From: Scytonematopsis contorta HA4267-MV1
GTDB taxonomy: Bacteria; Cyanobacteriota; Cyanobacteriia; Cyanobacteriales; Nostocaceae
DNA: 64,000 bases
Direction: 5' to 3'
NCBI GenBank assembly: GCA_019359035.1
Contig: JAHHIC010000034.1
Span: 124,001 to 188,000 of the forward strand
In this document: one piece after another, positions 54,541 through 62,776 of the stretch
How the letters are laid out: every line of letters starts with the position of its first letter
Position numbering within the stretch: the stretch's first letter is position 1
The notes under the pieces: generated by a model
What the model was told of the DNA's origin: nothing
The model's database searches: none
The model's input: the letters and a program-made list of their open reading frames with translations, nothing else
Program-made: the position numbers and the translations under genes

Positions 54541-55627
54541 CCAAAACCAAATCTAGAACTAATTTGTCAAACTGGCTAAAAGCTGGCTTTTTTAATTCTA
54601 AAGAAAGACGTGTGACCAAATCACAAAAATTATTTATCAGGCTTTCATTTAAATTAGCCTCTGGCTGTAACAACTGTTCTAAAGAGCAAGCTAAACGTGA
54701 ACCTTCATCAAAACCAAAAATTCCTAATGAACCCGCTAATTTATGTGCAGCTCGTCTTGCAGTCTTTTTTTGTTCTGCATTTAGCATTCCGTATTCCATC
54801 ATTACACAAGTAGCTTCTTGCAAAATTTGTAAGCGCTCGTGACTTTGGTATTTGAGTTTTTCCCATACATCAGTTAATGCATTTTTTGTTTGCTGCTTTT
54901 TTTCTATTGATGGAGCAAAGTCTGGTATGTAAACAGTATCTTTTTGGCTAACGTCAATCTCTTTTAAGCGATACCCTAAGCCATATACTGTCTCGATAAA
55001 ATCACTTGGAGCACCAGCATTACTGAGTTTTTGCCGCAAACCTTTGATATGAGCTGTGACTGTATCCTCTTTAGGAGCTTCTTCCACAGACCAGAGATGG
55101 TCAAGAATTTTGCTGCGACTAAAAACAATATTACTGTTCTTAACAAAAAGCTCTAACAAGCGATATTCTTTAGGAGTTAAATTCAACAATTCTCCTTTAT
55201 AAATAGCTTCACAACTACCAAAATCCAGCCGTAGATACTCCCACTCAAATACAGATTGTATTGGTGCATTTCTCCGTCTAAGCAAAACGCGAATTCTAGC
55301 TAATAATTCGGTGACATCAAAAGGTTTAACAACATAGTCATCAGCTCCTGCATCCAACCCTATAACCTTATGAGAACTAGAATTTTGTGCTGTGAGTAAC
55401 AAAACAGGTGTTTGATAATTATGGGAACGCAAGCGCTGGCAAAGTTTTATACCATCTAATTTTGGCAACATGACATCTAGCAAAATCAAATCATAGCTGA
55501 AAGCTTCTGCTAACTCCCAACCAATTAAACCATCATTCGCAACATCAACAAGATAGCGTTGATTACCAAGAAGATTTTCCAGAGTCTTAGCTACACACTC
55601 GTCATCTTCCACCACTAAAATCCGCAT
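54527..55627 (-). CDS. rfpB: DNA-binding response regulator RfpB (REC-wHTH-HPt)
   Basis: 366 residues. An OmpR-type receiver (1-120; VEDDE, DLILLDVMLPKLDG, YVVKPF) and a winged-helix effector domain (about 130-225; LNLTPKEYRLLELFVKN, VTAHIKGLRQKLS, FIETVYGLGYRL). Then a linker and an HPt-like domain (about 265-365; RRAAHKLAGSLGIFGF with the phosphorylatable His). Described RfpB proteins end in a second receiver; here there is none. It is the expected transcription activator of the far-red genes. Translation is coupled to rfpA by a 14-base overlap. The long region upstream is shared with the divergent psaF2. Confidence 0.83.
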   Translation of the reverse strand: MRILVVEDDECVAKTLENLLGNQRYLVDVANDGLIGWELAEAFSYDLILLDVMLPKLDGIKLCQRLRSHNYQTPVLLLTAQNSSSHKVIGLDAGADDYVVKPFDVTELLARIRVLLRRRNAPIQSVFEWEYLRLDFGSCEAIYKGELLNLTPKEYRLLELFVKNSNIVFSRSKILDHLWSVEEAPKEDTVTAHIKGLRQKLSNAGAPSDFIETVYGLGYRLKEIDVSQKDTVYIPDFAPSIEKKQQTKNALTDVWEKLKYQSHERLQILQEATCVMMEYGMLNAEQKKTARRAAHKLAGSLGIFGFDEGSRLACSLEQLLQPEANLNESLINNFCDLVTRLSLELKKPAFSQFDKLVLDLVLDDAV

Positions 55628-56368
55628 GGAATATTACCCCGCTGCAAGTCAAAACTTGATTTTCGTCAAAAATTCACAAAAATTAATATTACGGTTGTAC
55701 AGAAAGGTTCTACTTATATTAAAATCTACAACTCACTTATCAAAAATGCCATAAGTATCTTCAGGGAAAACAAAAATGTATTTGTGTATCAAAATCTGCC
55801 ACTTTCCAATTATCAACTTATTTATCACACTATAGTCATATACCTTAAGAAAATATAATTTTTGTTTACTAAAATTGATAATTAATCAAATCAACACCTT
55901 CAAGAATAAGGAAAAATACAAGAACCTAACCCCCCTACCCCCCTTCCCTAGGAGGGAAGGGGGGAAATTTTTTCTTGTTTCCTTTTTTTCTTGTTCCCCT
56001 TCCCTCCTAGGGAAGGGGTTAGGGGTTAGGTTCTTTATTAACTATTGTAAAGTAAATCTTTTTCTTCATTGGTTCTTCATTTTTATTAGTTATTGTGCAA
56101 ATCAATGACCTGGAAGTTGGGTTGCTGTAGCTGTATTGGTCTAACTGCAACAAATTACTCCATCGTATTTGGTTCTGCCACACCATTACGATGGGGAATT
56201 TCTCCAAATACTGGAAGATAAAATGTTACTACCTTTGATTTGTGATATTGGCATTACACTTTTTTCTGTGAGTGTAATGTTATTAAAAAAAATTGACCCA
56301 GAATCCATATCTGGTACATATCTAGCACTGCTGTTTTAATCTGATGTTTTAATCTGAGATTCCTACTC
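55628..56368. other. Divergent intergenic region rfpB / psaF2
   Basis: 741 bases with the promoter(s) of rfpB and psaF2 and the CCCC-rich repeat pair (55923-56035). A hairpin TTTTTTCTGTGAGTGTAATG region near 56260-56290 precedes psaF2. No operator of a known FaRLiP regulator is recognisable to me. Confidence 0.5.
55923..56035. repeat. Paired inverted CCCCTTCCCT repeats
   Basis: Two hairpins (CCCCCCTTCCCTAGGAGGGAAGGGGGG, split here as arms CCCCCCTTCCCT and AGGGAAGGGGGG-like; and CCCCTTCCCTCCTAGGG) are separated by TTTTTTCTTG. The outer ends CCTAACCCC and GGGGTTAGG are also inverted, giving nested palindromes. Confidence 0.7.
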
Positions 56369-56851
56369 ATGAAACGACTATTAGCACTGATTTTAGCCAT
56401 TTTTCTGTGGGTAAATATTGTCCCACCAGCATTGGCAGAAAATACGACACTTGTTCCTTGTAACAAATCTCCCGCTTTTGTGGAACGAGTGAAAAATGCT
56501 CCTGATAGTTATTACACCACAAAACCATTTAAGGCTTACTCAGAAAATTTACTTTGCGGAGATGATGGTTTACCTCATTTACCTTTAGACCGCTTGAGTT
56601 TAGCATTTGATGTGATAACTCCGATTGCAATGTTCCTTTATATTGCTGGTTGGATTGGTTGGACTGGTCGTTCTTATTTAATCGCAATTAGAAAACAAGG
56701 TGCTGCGGAAGAGAAGGAATTATTTATCGATGTGCCTTTGTTTGTTGGTTGTATGCTGATGGCTTTTGCTTGGCCTGCTGCTGTATTCAAAGAATTTGTT
56801 ACTGGTGAACTAGTTGCAAAAGACGAGGAAATTCCGATTTCTGTGCGGTAG
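56369..56851 (+). CDS. psaF2: Photosystem I subunit PsaF, far-red paralogue
   Basis: 160 residues. A cleavable signal peptide (RLLALILAIFLWVNIVPPALA) leads to the lumenal part (LVPCNKSPAFVERVKNA with the conserved Cys; another Cys in LLCGDDGLPHLP) and the membrane helix (PIAMFLYIAGWIGWTGRSYL). The second hydrophobic segment (FVGCMLMAFAWPAAVFKEF) ends the protein. PsaF forms the plastocyanin/cytochrome c6 side of PSI. The divergent orientation from rfpB places it under the same control region. psaJ2 follows after 105 bases. Confidence 0.93.
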   Translation: MKRLLALILAIFLWVNIVPPALAENTTLVPCNKSPAFVERVKNAPDSYYTTKPFKAYSENLLCGDDGLPHLPLDRLSLAFDVITPIAMFLYIAGWIGWTGRSYLIAIRKQGAAEEKELFIDVPLFVGCMLMAFAWPAAVFKEFVTGELVAKDEEIPISVR

Positions 56852-56956
56852 TATATGTAGTTTTAAGTTTTGAGCTTTGAGTTGTAGTGCGCGAACACAC
56901 CGTATATAGCAAACGGGCACATTTTATATAGCAATCGGCTACATGGAGAAACACTC

Positions 56957-57103
56957 ATGGAAACACGTTATTTGTTGAAGTATCTTACCACTGTTCCTGT
57001 GGTCGCAACCTTTGCTGTAATCATTTTGTTTGTTATTTTTGTGGAATTAAATTACATTTTTCCAGGCTTACAATATGGAACATTTTTTCATCCTTTACCC
57101 TAA
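56957..57103 (+). CDS. psaJ2: Photosystem I subunit PsaJ, far-red paralogue (48 aa)
   Basis: METRYLLKYLTTVPVVATFA continues as one membrane helix and ends ELNYIFPGLQYGTFFHPLP, a typical PsaJ. A GGAGAAAC ribosome binding site lies before the ATG. It partners PsaF2. A strong terminator (57178) closes the two-gene operon. Confidence 0.92.
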   Translation: METRYLLKYLTTVPVVATFAVIILFVIFVELNYIFPGLQYGTFFHPLP

Positions 57104-57177
57104 CTAACTCATCTTTTTGAGTTTAGTAATTTCTTATTGCTTGCTTTTTGTGGAACTTACAACAATCGTCGCATTAT

Positions 57178-57201
57178 CCTCTAAGATATTTTTCTTAGAG
57201 G
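57178..57201 (+). terminator. Strong terminator after psaJ2
   Basis: The 9-base perfect stem CCTCTAAGA / TCTTAGAGG with the loop TATTTT is followed by TTTTATTTTTTT. It defines the right edge of the far-red cluster. Confidence 0.85.
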
Positions 57202-57222
57202 TTTTATTTTTTTCTACGAACT

Positions 57223-58911
57223 TCACATACCAAATTTCGCTGAAAGTTCTTTAATCTCTTCTTCCTCTAACTTTCTAAATAGTGGATAAATTACATTAAT
57301 TGGATGACCAGGAACCAAAGTATCTAAGTTAACACTCTCGCTAACCTTTGTGGTTCTGTCAGTATCTGCTAAATTCAATGCGTCAAAAAGCTTTGCAGAA
57401 GTAAAGGGAATAATTGGAGCAGAAACAAGTGCATAAGTTCTGATTAAATTAATACAAACTCGCACAACTAAAGCTGCTTCTTCACGGTTGACTTTAATTA
57501 ATTTCCAGGGTGCCCGTTCATCAATATATTGATTCCCGACAGACCATAAAGAATAAAGAGCTTCTATTGCTTTTCTAAACTCCATATTTTGTAAGGAATC
57601 ACAGTATCTACTTACTAGTTGCTCACAGGTATTTTGTAATTCTTGCTCTCTTTCACCCAAACTTCCGCCCGCTGGGACTAATGTACCAAAATGATTGGCA
57701 GTAAACTTAAGAGTCCGATTCACAAAATTACCAAAGGTATCAGCCAATTCTTTATTAACTTTTACTTGAAATAATTCCCAAGTAAAACCTGAATCAGCAG
57801 ACTCAGGAATCATTGACAAAAGAGCATATCGCCAATAATCTGCAGGTAAAAGCGAAAGTGCTTGGTCTAGAAAAATGCCCCGTTTGGCGCTAGTCGAAAA
57901 CTTCTTACCATAATATGTCAACCAATTAAATCCCCTAATTTGGTCAGCTAGCTTCCAGTTTTCTCGCGTGCCCAAAATCATGGCTGGGAACATAATGGTA
58001 TGGAATGGCAAATTATCTTTAGCCATAAATTGTACGTACTTGGTGTTTTCTGTATTGCACCACCAAGTTTCCCAATCTTGAGAATTTTCTATACCCCATC
58101 CTTTGGTAGCAGAAATATACCCAACGGGTGCATCAAACCAAACATAAAAAACTTTTCCCTCAAACCCTGGACGAGGAACGGGTACTCCCCAGTTCATATC
58201 GCGAGTAATACATCTATCTTGAAGACCTTCATTTAACCACTTCATCGCAATTGATTTGGTGAGGTTGCACCAATTTGGATGCTCATCAACCCAAGCTTTT
58301 ATCTCATGGGAAAGTTTAGAAAGTTTTAAGAACAAGTGCTTGGTTTTTCTAACTTCTAAACGTTTGCTTGCGGAAATTGCAGAACGTGGTTCAATTAAAT
58401 CTGTTGGGTCTAGTAAAGATGTACAATTTTCGCATTGGTCTCCCCTTGCTGATTCGTATCCACAATGGGGACAAGTACCAATAATATATCTGTCGGGTAA
58501 AAAACGCTTGTCGTCAAGAGAGTAAATTTGGCTTATTTCCCTTTCCTCGATAAAACCGTTTTTATCAAGGGAATGATAGAAATGCTGAGTTAACTCGTGA
58601 TTATAAATTGATGAGTTCCGACCAAAATAGTCAAATGATAAACCCAGGTCTCTGTAAATTTCTGCTTGGGTATTGTGCAATCTTTGACAAAAAGTTTCTA
58701 CATCAAGTCCTGCTTCTGATGCTGCTATCTCAGTTGGAGTACCATGTTCGTCGGTAGCACAAATGAAAAGAACTGTTTCGCCTTCTTGTCTCAAAAAACG
58801 AGCATATACATCTGCCGGAAGCATGGAACCTACGAAGTTACCCAGGTGTTTTATACCGTTTATGTACGGTAATGCGCTTGTGACTAAATACTTGACCTTG
58901 TTGTAATTCGT
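57223..58911 (-). CDS. metG: Methionyl-tRNA synthetase with ACG in place of the start codon
   Basis: Class I MetRS. The first ATG (58824) lies after the HIGH-type motif. Reading upstream in frame gives NYNKVKYLVTSALPYINGIK followed by HLGNFVGS, the expected N-terminus, but the start position is ACG (58909-58911), and no ATG, GTG or TTG occurs between the upstream stop and 58824. Other landmarks: ICATDEHGTPTE, zinc knuckle CPHCGYESARGDQCENC, KFSTS (the KMSKS equivalent) and WRYALLSMIPE. The MetRS type (KYLVTSALPY..HLGN) is not the usual cyanobacterial one, so transfer is possible. It may use ACG (or upstream ATT/ATA) or be recently inactivated. Confidence 0.8.
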   Translation of the reverse strand, partial: TNYNKVKYLVTSALPYINGIKHLGNFVGSMLPADVYARFLRQEGETVLFICATDEHGTPTEIAASEAGLDVETFCQRLHNTQAEIYRDLGLSFDYFGRNSSIYNHELTQHFYHSLDKNGFIEEREISQIYSLDDKRFLPDRYIIGTCPHCGYESARGDQCENCTSLLDPTDLIEPRSAISASKRLEVRKTKHLFLKLSKLSHEIKAWVDEHPNWCNLTKSIAMKWLNEGLQDRCITRDMNWGVPVPRPGFEGKVFYVWFDAPVGYISATKGWGIENSQDWETWWCNTENTKYVQFMAKDNLPFHTIMFPAMILGTRENWKLADQIRGFNWLTYYGKKFSTSAKRGIFLDQALSLLPADYWRYALLSMIPESADSGFTWELFQVKVNKELADTFGNFVNRTLKFTANHFGTLVPAGGSLGEREQELQNTCEQLVSRYCDSLQNMEFRKAIEALYSLWSVGNQYIDERAPWKLIKVNREEAALVVRVCINLIRTYALVSAPIIPFTSAKLFDALNLADTDRTTKVSESVNLDTLVPGHPINVIYPLFRKLEEEEIKELSAKFGM

Positions 58912-59054
58912 ATTTTTAGGAATTATAGAAAAAGTGGAGAATTTACACCTACCTAAATGAAGATTATTGTTTTAGATTCTTCTTACTTCTTATAATACAC
59001 TATGTTACATGAAAATAATCTACTCAGGGACTACCAATAAAAAATCTCAACTTT

Positions 59055-59115
59055 TTGTGGGATGGTCTTCCAGACCGTCCATAGACAAGGACGGGCAAGG
59101 ATGCCCACCCCACAA
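59055..59115. repeat. Composite hairpin between the metG and RuBisCO-like genes
   Basis: TTGTGGGATGG and CCACCCCACAA (one mismatch) enclose inner hairpins GGTCTTCCAGACC and GGGCAAGGATGCCC. It abuts the stop of the RuBisCO-like gene and may end its transcript. Confidence 0.7.
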
Positions 59116-59116
59116 C

Positions 59117-60283
59117 CTAGAAAACACCCCACTTTTGAATCGCACTCTTAAGCGCTCCCTCAGGCAAACTTTCCAAATCAAAAGATTTATCCTCTGCAAC
59201 CCGCTCCAAAGCTTCAAAAAAAGCCTTAACACCAGCAGCAGGACTGTCGGGGTGGTCCATAATACCCGTACCCGCATTTAAAACAACATCTTTCCCATAA
59301 TCAGCCAAAGCTCTACTAACAACTCCTGGATGTATTCCCGCAGAAGGTACTGGCAAAACATTTCGCTCTCGCAAAGCATCACGAATTTTAGCTTCTTCCT
59401 CAGCTGCGAACGGCAAATTCCCATAGTGTGCCGGATACAACACCGCATCTGCACCAGCATAGCCCATCATAGTTCCCAACATAACAGAGTATGCATAGCC
59501 ATAATCAGGGCTAGCACAAATTGCTCCAGCACTTGCAGGATGTATAAAAATAGGTACATTAATTTCTGGGTCAGATGCCAAGGCTTCCAGTACGGAAAAT
59601 CCATAAGCAAACACATTTAATAGTAAAGCATTCGCACCAGCACTAACTAAATTACGTGCCTTCTGTAACAATTTAGCAGCATTTCCCGTTACATTTACTG
59701 CATATAACACTGTGCGACCAGTATCTTGCTTGACAGTTTCAATGACTTCGCGACAGGCTTGTAAACGTTCTGATGTGGGCGCAGAATCGAGGTCAGCCAT
59801 AATTTCGTCATCCTTAATAATATCTAATCCCGCATAAGCTACCTCAGAAAAAATTGCAGCATGGTCTTTTGCAGAAAGCCCTAACGCGGGTTTAAAAATT
59901 GCCATTACTAAAGGACGATTAAATACCCCCAATTGCTGACGAATACCAGTAATACCAAACTTTGGGCACAAACCGTAATTTTCTGGTAAACGTACCTCAA
60001 TTACTTTTGCCGCACCAGCCATCGAGTACTTTCCGAATATCATAGTTAGCAGACTGGGGATATCATTTTCGACATTTGCTAAAGGAAAACGAATTGTAGC
60101 AACACTGTATCCCGTAGGCTCTGTTTCCACAGATAAAACATCAGCTAAATGAGAGCGTAAAGAGCCTTCTTTATGAGCAAAACGCGCATCCCAAGTCCCG
60201 ACCGTTTGTCCAACGGCAATGATTTTTGCTTGTCGCTGTGCATCGACACTTGGGGGAAAGCGGTAGTCTACTTCAATAGCCAT
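59117..60283 (-). CDS. mtnW: RuBisCO-like protein, probable DK-MTP-1-P enolase (MtnW type)
   Basis: 388 residues of the RuBisCO large-subunit superfamily. DIIKDDE holds the carbamylated Lys and the Asp/Glu metal ligands. MAIFKPALGLS replaces the usual TxKPKxG loop of true RuBisCO. Motifs YAVNVTG, PIFIHPASAG and PSAGIHPG are RLP-like. It is too short and lacks the loop-6 K of carboxylating enzymes, so CO2 fixation is unlikely. The expected role is enolisation of 2,3-diketo-5-methylthiopentyl-1-phosphate in methionine salvage. The neighbouring methionyl-tRNA synthetase strengthens a methionine theme. No other mtn gene is visible. Confidence 0.8.
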   Translation of the reverse strand: MAIEVDYRFPPSVDAQRQAKIIAVGQTVGTWDARFAHKEGSLRSHLADVLSVETEPTGYSVATIRFPLANVENDIPSLLTMIFGKYSMAGAAKVIEVRLPENYGLCPKFGITGIRQQLGVFNRPLVMAIFKPALGLSAKDHAAIFSEVAYAGLDIIKDDEIMADLDSAPTSERLQACREVIETVKQDTGRTVLYAVNVTGNAAKLLQKARNLVSAGANALLLNVFAYGFSVLEALASDPEINVPIFIHPASAGAICASPDYGYAYSVMLGTMMGYAGADAVLYPAHYGNLPFAAEEEAKIRDALRERNVLPVPSAGIHPGVVSRALADYGKDVVLNAGTGIMDHPDSPAAGVKAFFEALERVAEDKSFDLESLPEGALKSAIQKWGVF

Positions 60284-60364
60284 GAAACCACAGAATGTAA
60301 AAGGGAACTAATAAATGGGAATAATTTGGTTAAAACAAATTCATCCGAATCATTCCAAATAATA

Positions 60365-60490
60365 ATGCTTTTCGTTTACTCAGCAGCAAATAAATCAGAG
60401 ACCGCGCTGTTGAAACGCTTAAAGGATGTCGCAAAAACAACTCACCAACAAAATTACACTTTGCGGGAATACCCTTTAAGCGTCCGCTAG
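60365..60490 (+). CDS. Possible small protein (41 aa)
   Basis: MLFVYSAANKSETALLKRLK continues DVAKTTHQQNYTLREYPLSV. A short frame with plausible composition (soluble, helical), in the gap between divergent genes. No ribosome binding site or known family. It may be a fragment of a larger gene. Confidence 0.25.
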   Translation: MLFVYSAANKSETALLKRLKDVAKTTHQQNYTLREYPLSVR

Positions 60491-60509
60491 CTACAGTAAA
60501 AGCACTGAA

Positions 60510-60722
60510 TTATTTGATTTTTAATTTTTTCTTGGACTTAACTTCCTTCATAGGAGGCTTCTCATTTTTGGGTTTAGGCGGCCGACAGCGCTCGCAATAT
60601 AAAGGTTGTGAAGGAAAACAAATCCGTTCAGACACCTGATTGCATTCTTTACAGACGAATCGATACGATTTTTGTCTAATGATACGAACGTGAGCCTTGA
60701 CAAATACTTCCTTAGTTTCCAC
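60510..60722 (-). CDS. Small Cys-rich, Lys-tailed protein (70 aa)
   Basis: VCKECNQVSERICFPSQPLYCERCRPP contains two CxxC-like knuckles (CKEC and CERC) separated by about 20 residues, a zinc-ribbon layout. A very basic Lys/Pro tail (KPKNEKPPMKEVKSKKKLKIK) could bind RNA or DNA. No identified family. Confidence 0.6.
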   Translation of the reverse strand: METKEVFVKAHVRIIRQKSYRFVCKECNQVSERICFPSQPLYCERCRPPKPKNEKPPMKEVKSKKKLKIK

Positions 60723-61742
60723 CGTTGAATGTTCCTTGAATGTGAATGAAAGTGACTAACTCCCTATCCTAGCTATTAGCTGGTAATTTTAGCTAACTCG
60801 TAAGGAGGGTTGAGAATGTAAGAATACAGTACTCATAAAACAAGTAAAGTATAAGCTGTACAGGTTATCAAGCCAATGAACAAATTTTATTGAGATTCTT
60901 TGGTCTAAGAGTCAGAAAAATACTCACTGCTCTCAATAGCACCATAGACATCCCCAAGATGTTCCGTGACCTGTGTTCCACTGCAATGAAGCGTAAACAC
61001 TTTGCAGATGGCTTTTTGGAAAATACTTCATTCTCTAAACTTTGTGGCTAAAAGCATGTGACCAGTTCCTTACAAATAATAATCCTTTTAATTTTCGCCA
61101 TATCCGGCAATTCTTGAAGAGATATTTTTGTATCTCTTCACATAAAAAATTGTAAAGGCATTAATTACCTTAGTAAAGGGCAAATAAAACACTTTCTTGA
61201 TAAATGAACACAAAAAAAATATTATTTACGTATAGATACTTACATAATTTCATAGGAAAAAACCACAACAATGTATTTATAGCTAAGCTTTTCTATAATC
61301 TAGATACATTTGTTATCCAGCATCATACTTTAGACGTTTTTTAGCAGCTTTAGCTACATTGTGTACTTAATAAAATCACAAGAGTAAAGCAGTGCTTGAA
61401 ATTTGTACAAGTCGTAGCACGTAAATTAGAGTGTTCCCGTAAAAAGGAAATTGTTTACATTTAATAATTCAGCCTCCCGGTACTAGCGACAATCTATTAG
61501 ATGATAAGCTTGCTTCTAAAGCTGGATATTGTAACATGATGAAAGCTTTTGTCTAATGCTTTATGTATAAATATTTTGTATCGAATTTCACATTTTTTTG
61601 ATTAATTAATAAAAAACTATTATAAAATATGATAAGTAATTGTAACAAATTTAAATATCTACTCCTGAAGCAACGAAGCTACCTTAGAAACTAGGATTAA
61701 CAACAGCCACAACTCAAAAGCCACAATTCAAAATCCACAACT
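60723..61742. other. About 1 kb without a clear gene
   Basis: The only coding-like stretch is an ATG-poor open frame at 60848-61051 (plus strand, GYQANEQILLRFFGLRVRKI onward to KLCG), which has no start codon where needed and may be a gene relic. The remainder is AT-rich, with no rRNA/tRNA features, and should contain the promoter of the next operon. Confidence 0.4.
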
Positions 61743-62747
61743 ATGAAAACGCTCATAAGTCATTACCCAAAAATAAAAGATAAATTAAACTCTCGGTTAA
61801 ATGATGTTAATACAACGGAAGATATAGTCAGGATAGTCCAAGAGGAGATTGACAAACTCACCGATATTAGTAGTGACTACATCCAAAGTCTGACTCCAGC
61901 CCAAGCACGTTTAGCCAAAGTTATGTTACAAACGCTGAGTCAGTATACAAATATTTTATCGATGGTCAAACCACAATTAGAACTAACTGGGGTTGCAGAA
62001 ACACCTGAAAATCAGCTCGCTTTAAATCAATTGGCCAGTGATATTTTATCCCGATTGACAATCACTTCCCAGACACAACAAAAACTGCAGAATCTGACAT
62101 CAGGTGATTATTACAAAAGAACTATACTACAACAAATCAGGCAAAGTCGTGAGGTTGTCAGTAGCATATTCGCAGGAGGTTTAGCAGGAACATTAGAAGG
62201 AGGCTTTACTTGGGGGCTAGTCGGAGCAACAATAGGAGCCGCAACAGGTGCAGTCATAGGTAAAATAATTCAAAACAAAAAAACAGATGATAATACAGAT
62301 ACTACACGAACCCAGCTAAAAGTATTAGAAAATAATCTAAAAATTAATATAGACAATAATAAATTACTCGACAACATTTATCAAGCTCTACAATCAATCG
62401 ACCTAACAGTTGCTGCGTATGTTAACAAAGAAGAAACAGCACAAAAAGAGGGCTTAGAAAACAACTTAGATTTGTTAGAATATCTACAGGAATTGATGGC
62501 AGATGCACTGGACGAAAAAAATCAACTGCCAATCTCTACCCGTCGCAGGATGCAGCAAGCCACAACAATTTTAAGAAATCATGGAATAGAAGCACGAGTA
62601 TATCAACCTACAGAAAATGAAAGCTTAATGTTTTACTTTGAACCAAGTATAGACCCAGAAAATACAGAATATATAACTCTGAAACACGCCCTAATAAAAG
62701 ACAACAAAGTATTATTACCTGGTTACGTAATCGAGCCAACAAAATAA
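61743..62747 (+). CDS. Hypothetical protein with glycine-zipper segment (334 aa)
   Basis: The N-terminal ~130 residues are helical (TTEDIVRIVQEEIDKLTDIS, QARLAKVMLQTLSQYTNIL). A Gly/Ala-rich hydrophobic region (IFAGGLAGTLEGGFTWGLVG, ATIGAATGAVIG; about 145-180) is a glycine zipper that may insert in a membrane. A second helical/coiled segment and a C-terminal region (ARVYQPTENESLMFYFEPS, LLPGYVIEPTK) follow; such an end resembles nucleotide-exchange or client-binding regions only by position. The next gene starts 29 bases downstream and encodes an Hsp70/actin-like ATPase, so the two probably work together. Family not recognised. Confidence 0.55.
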   Translation: MKTLISHYPKIKDKLNSRLNDVNTTEDIVRIVQEEIDKLTDISSDYIQSLTPAQARLAKVMLQTLSQYTNILSMVKPQLELTGVAETPENQLALNQLASDILSRLTITSQTQQKLQNLTSGDYYKRTILQQIRQSREVVSSIFAGGLAGTLEGGFTWGLVGATIGAATGAVIGKIIQNKKTDDNTDTTRTQLKVLENNLKINIDNNKLLDNIYQALQSIDLTVAAYVNKEETAQKEGLENNLDLLEYLQELMADALDEKNQLPISTRRRMQQATTILRNHGIEARVYQPTENESLMFYFEPSIDPENTEYITLKHALIKDNKVLLPGYVIEPTK

Positions 62748-62776
62748 CACCTTCTTAACGCATAAAAAATAAGATA

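Noticed and set aside
57223-58824. metG starting at the ATG 58824
   Set aside because: This start would remove the HIGH-type motif (HLGN) and the first 29 residues, which are clearly conserved upstream in the same frame.
59117-60283. True RuBisCO large subunit (rbcL)
   Set aside because: Too short (388 versus about 470 residues), and the catalytic loop motifs are those of RuBisCO-like proteins; no rbcX or rbcS follows.
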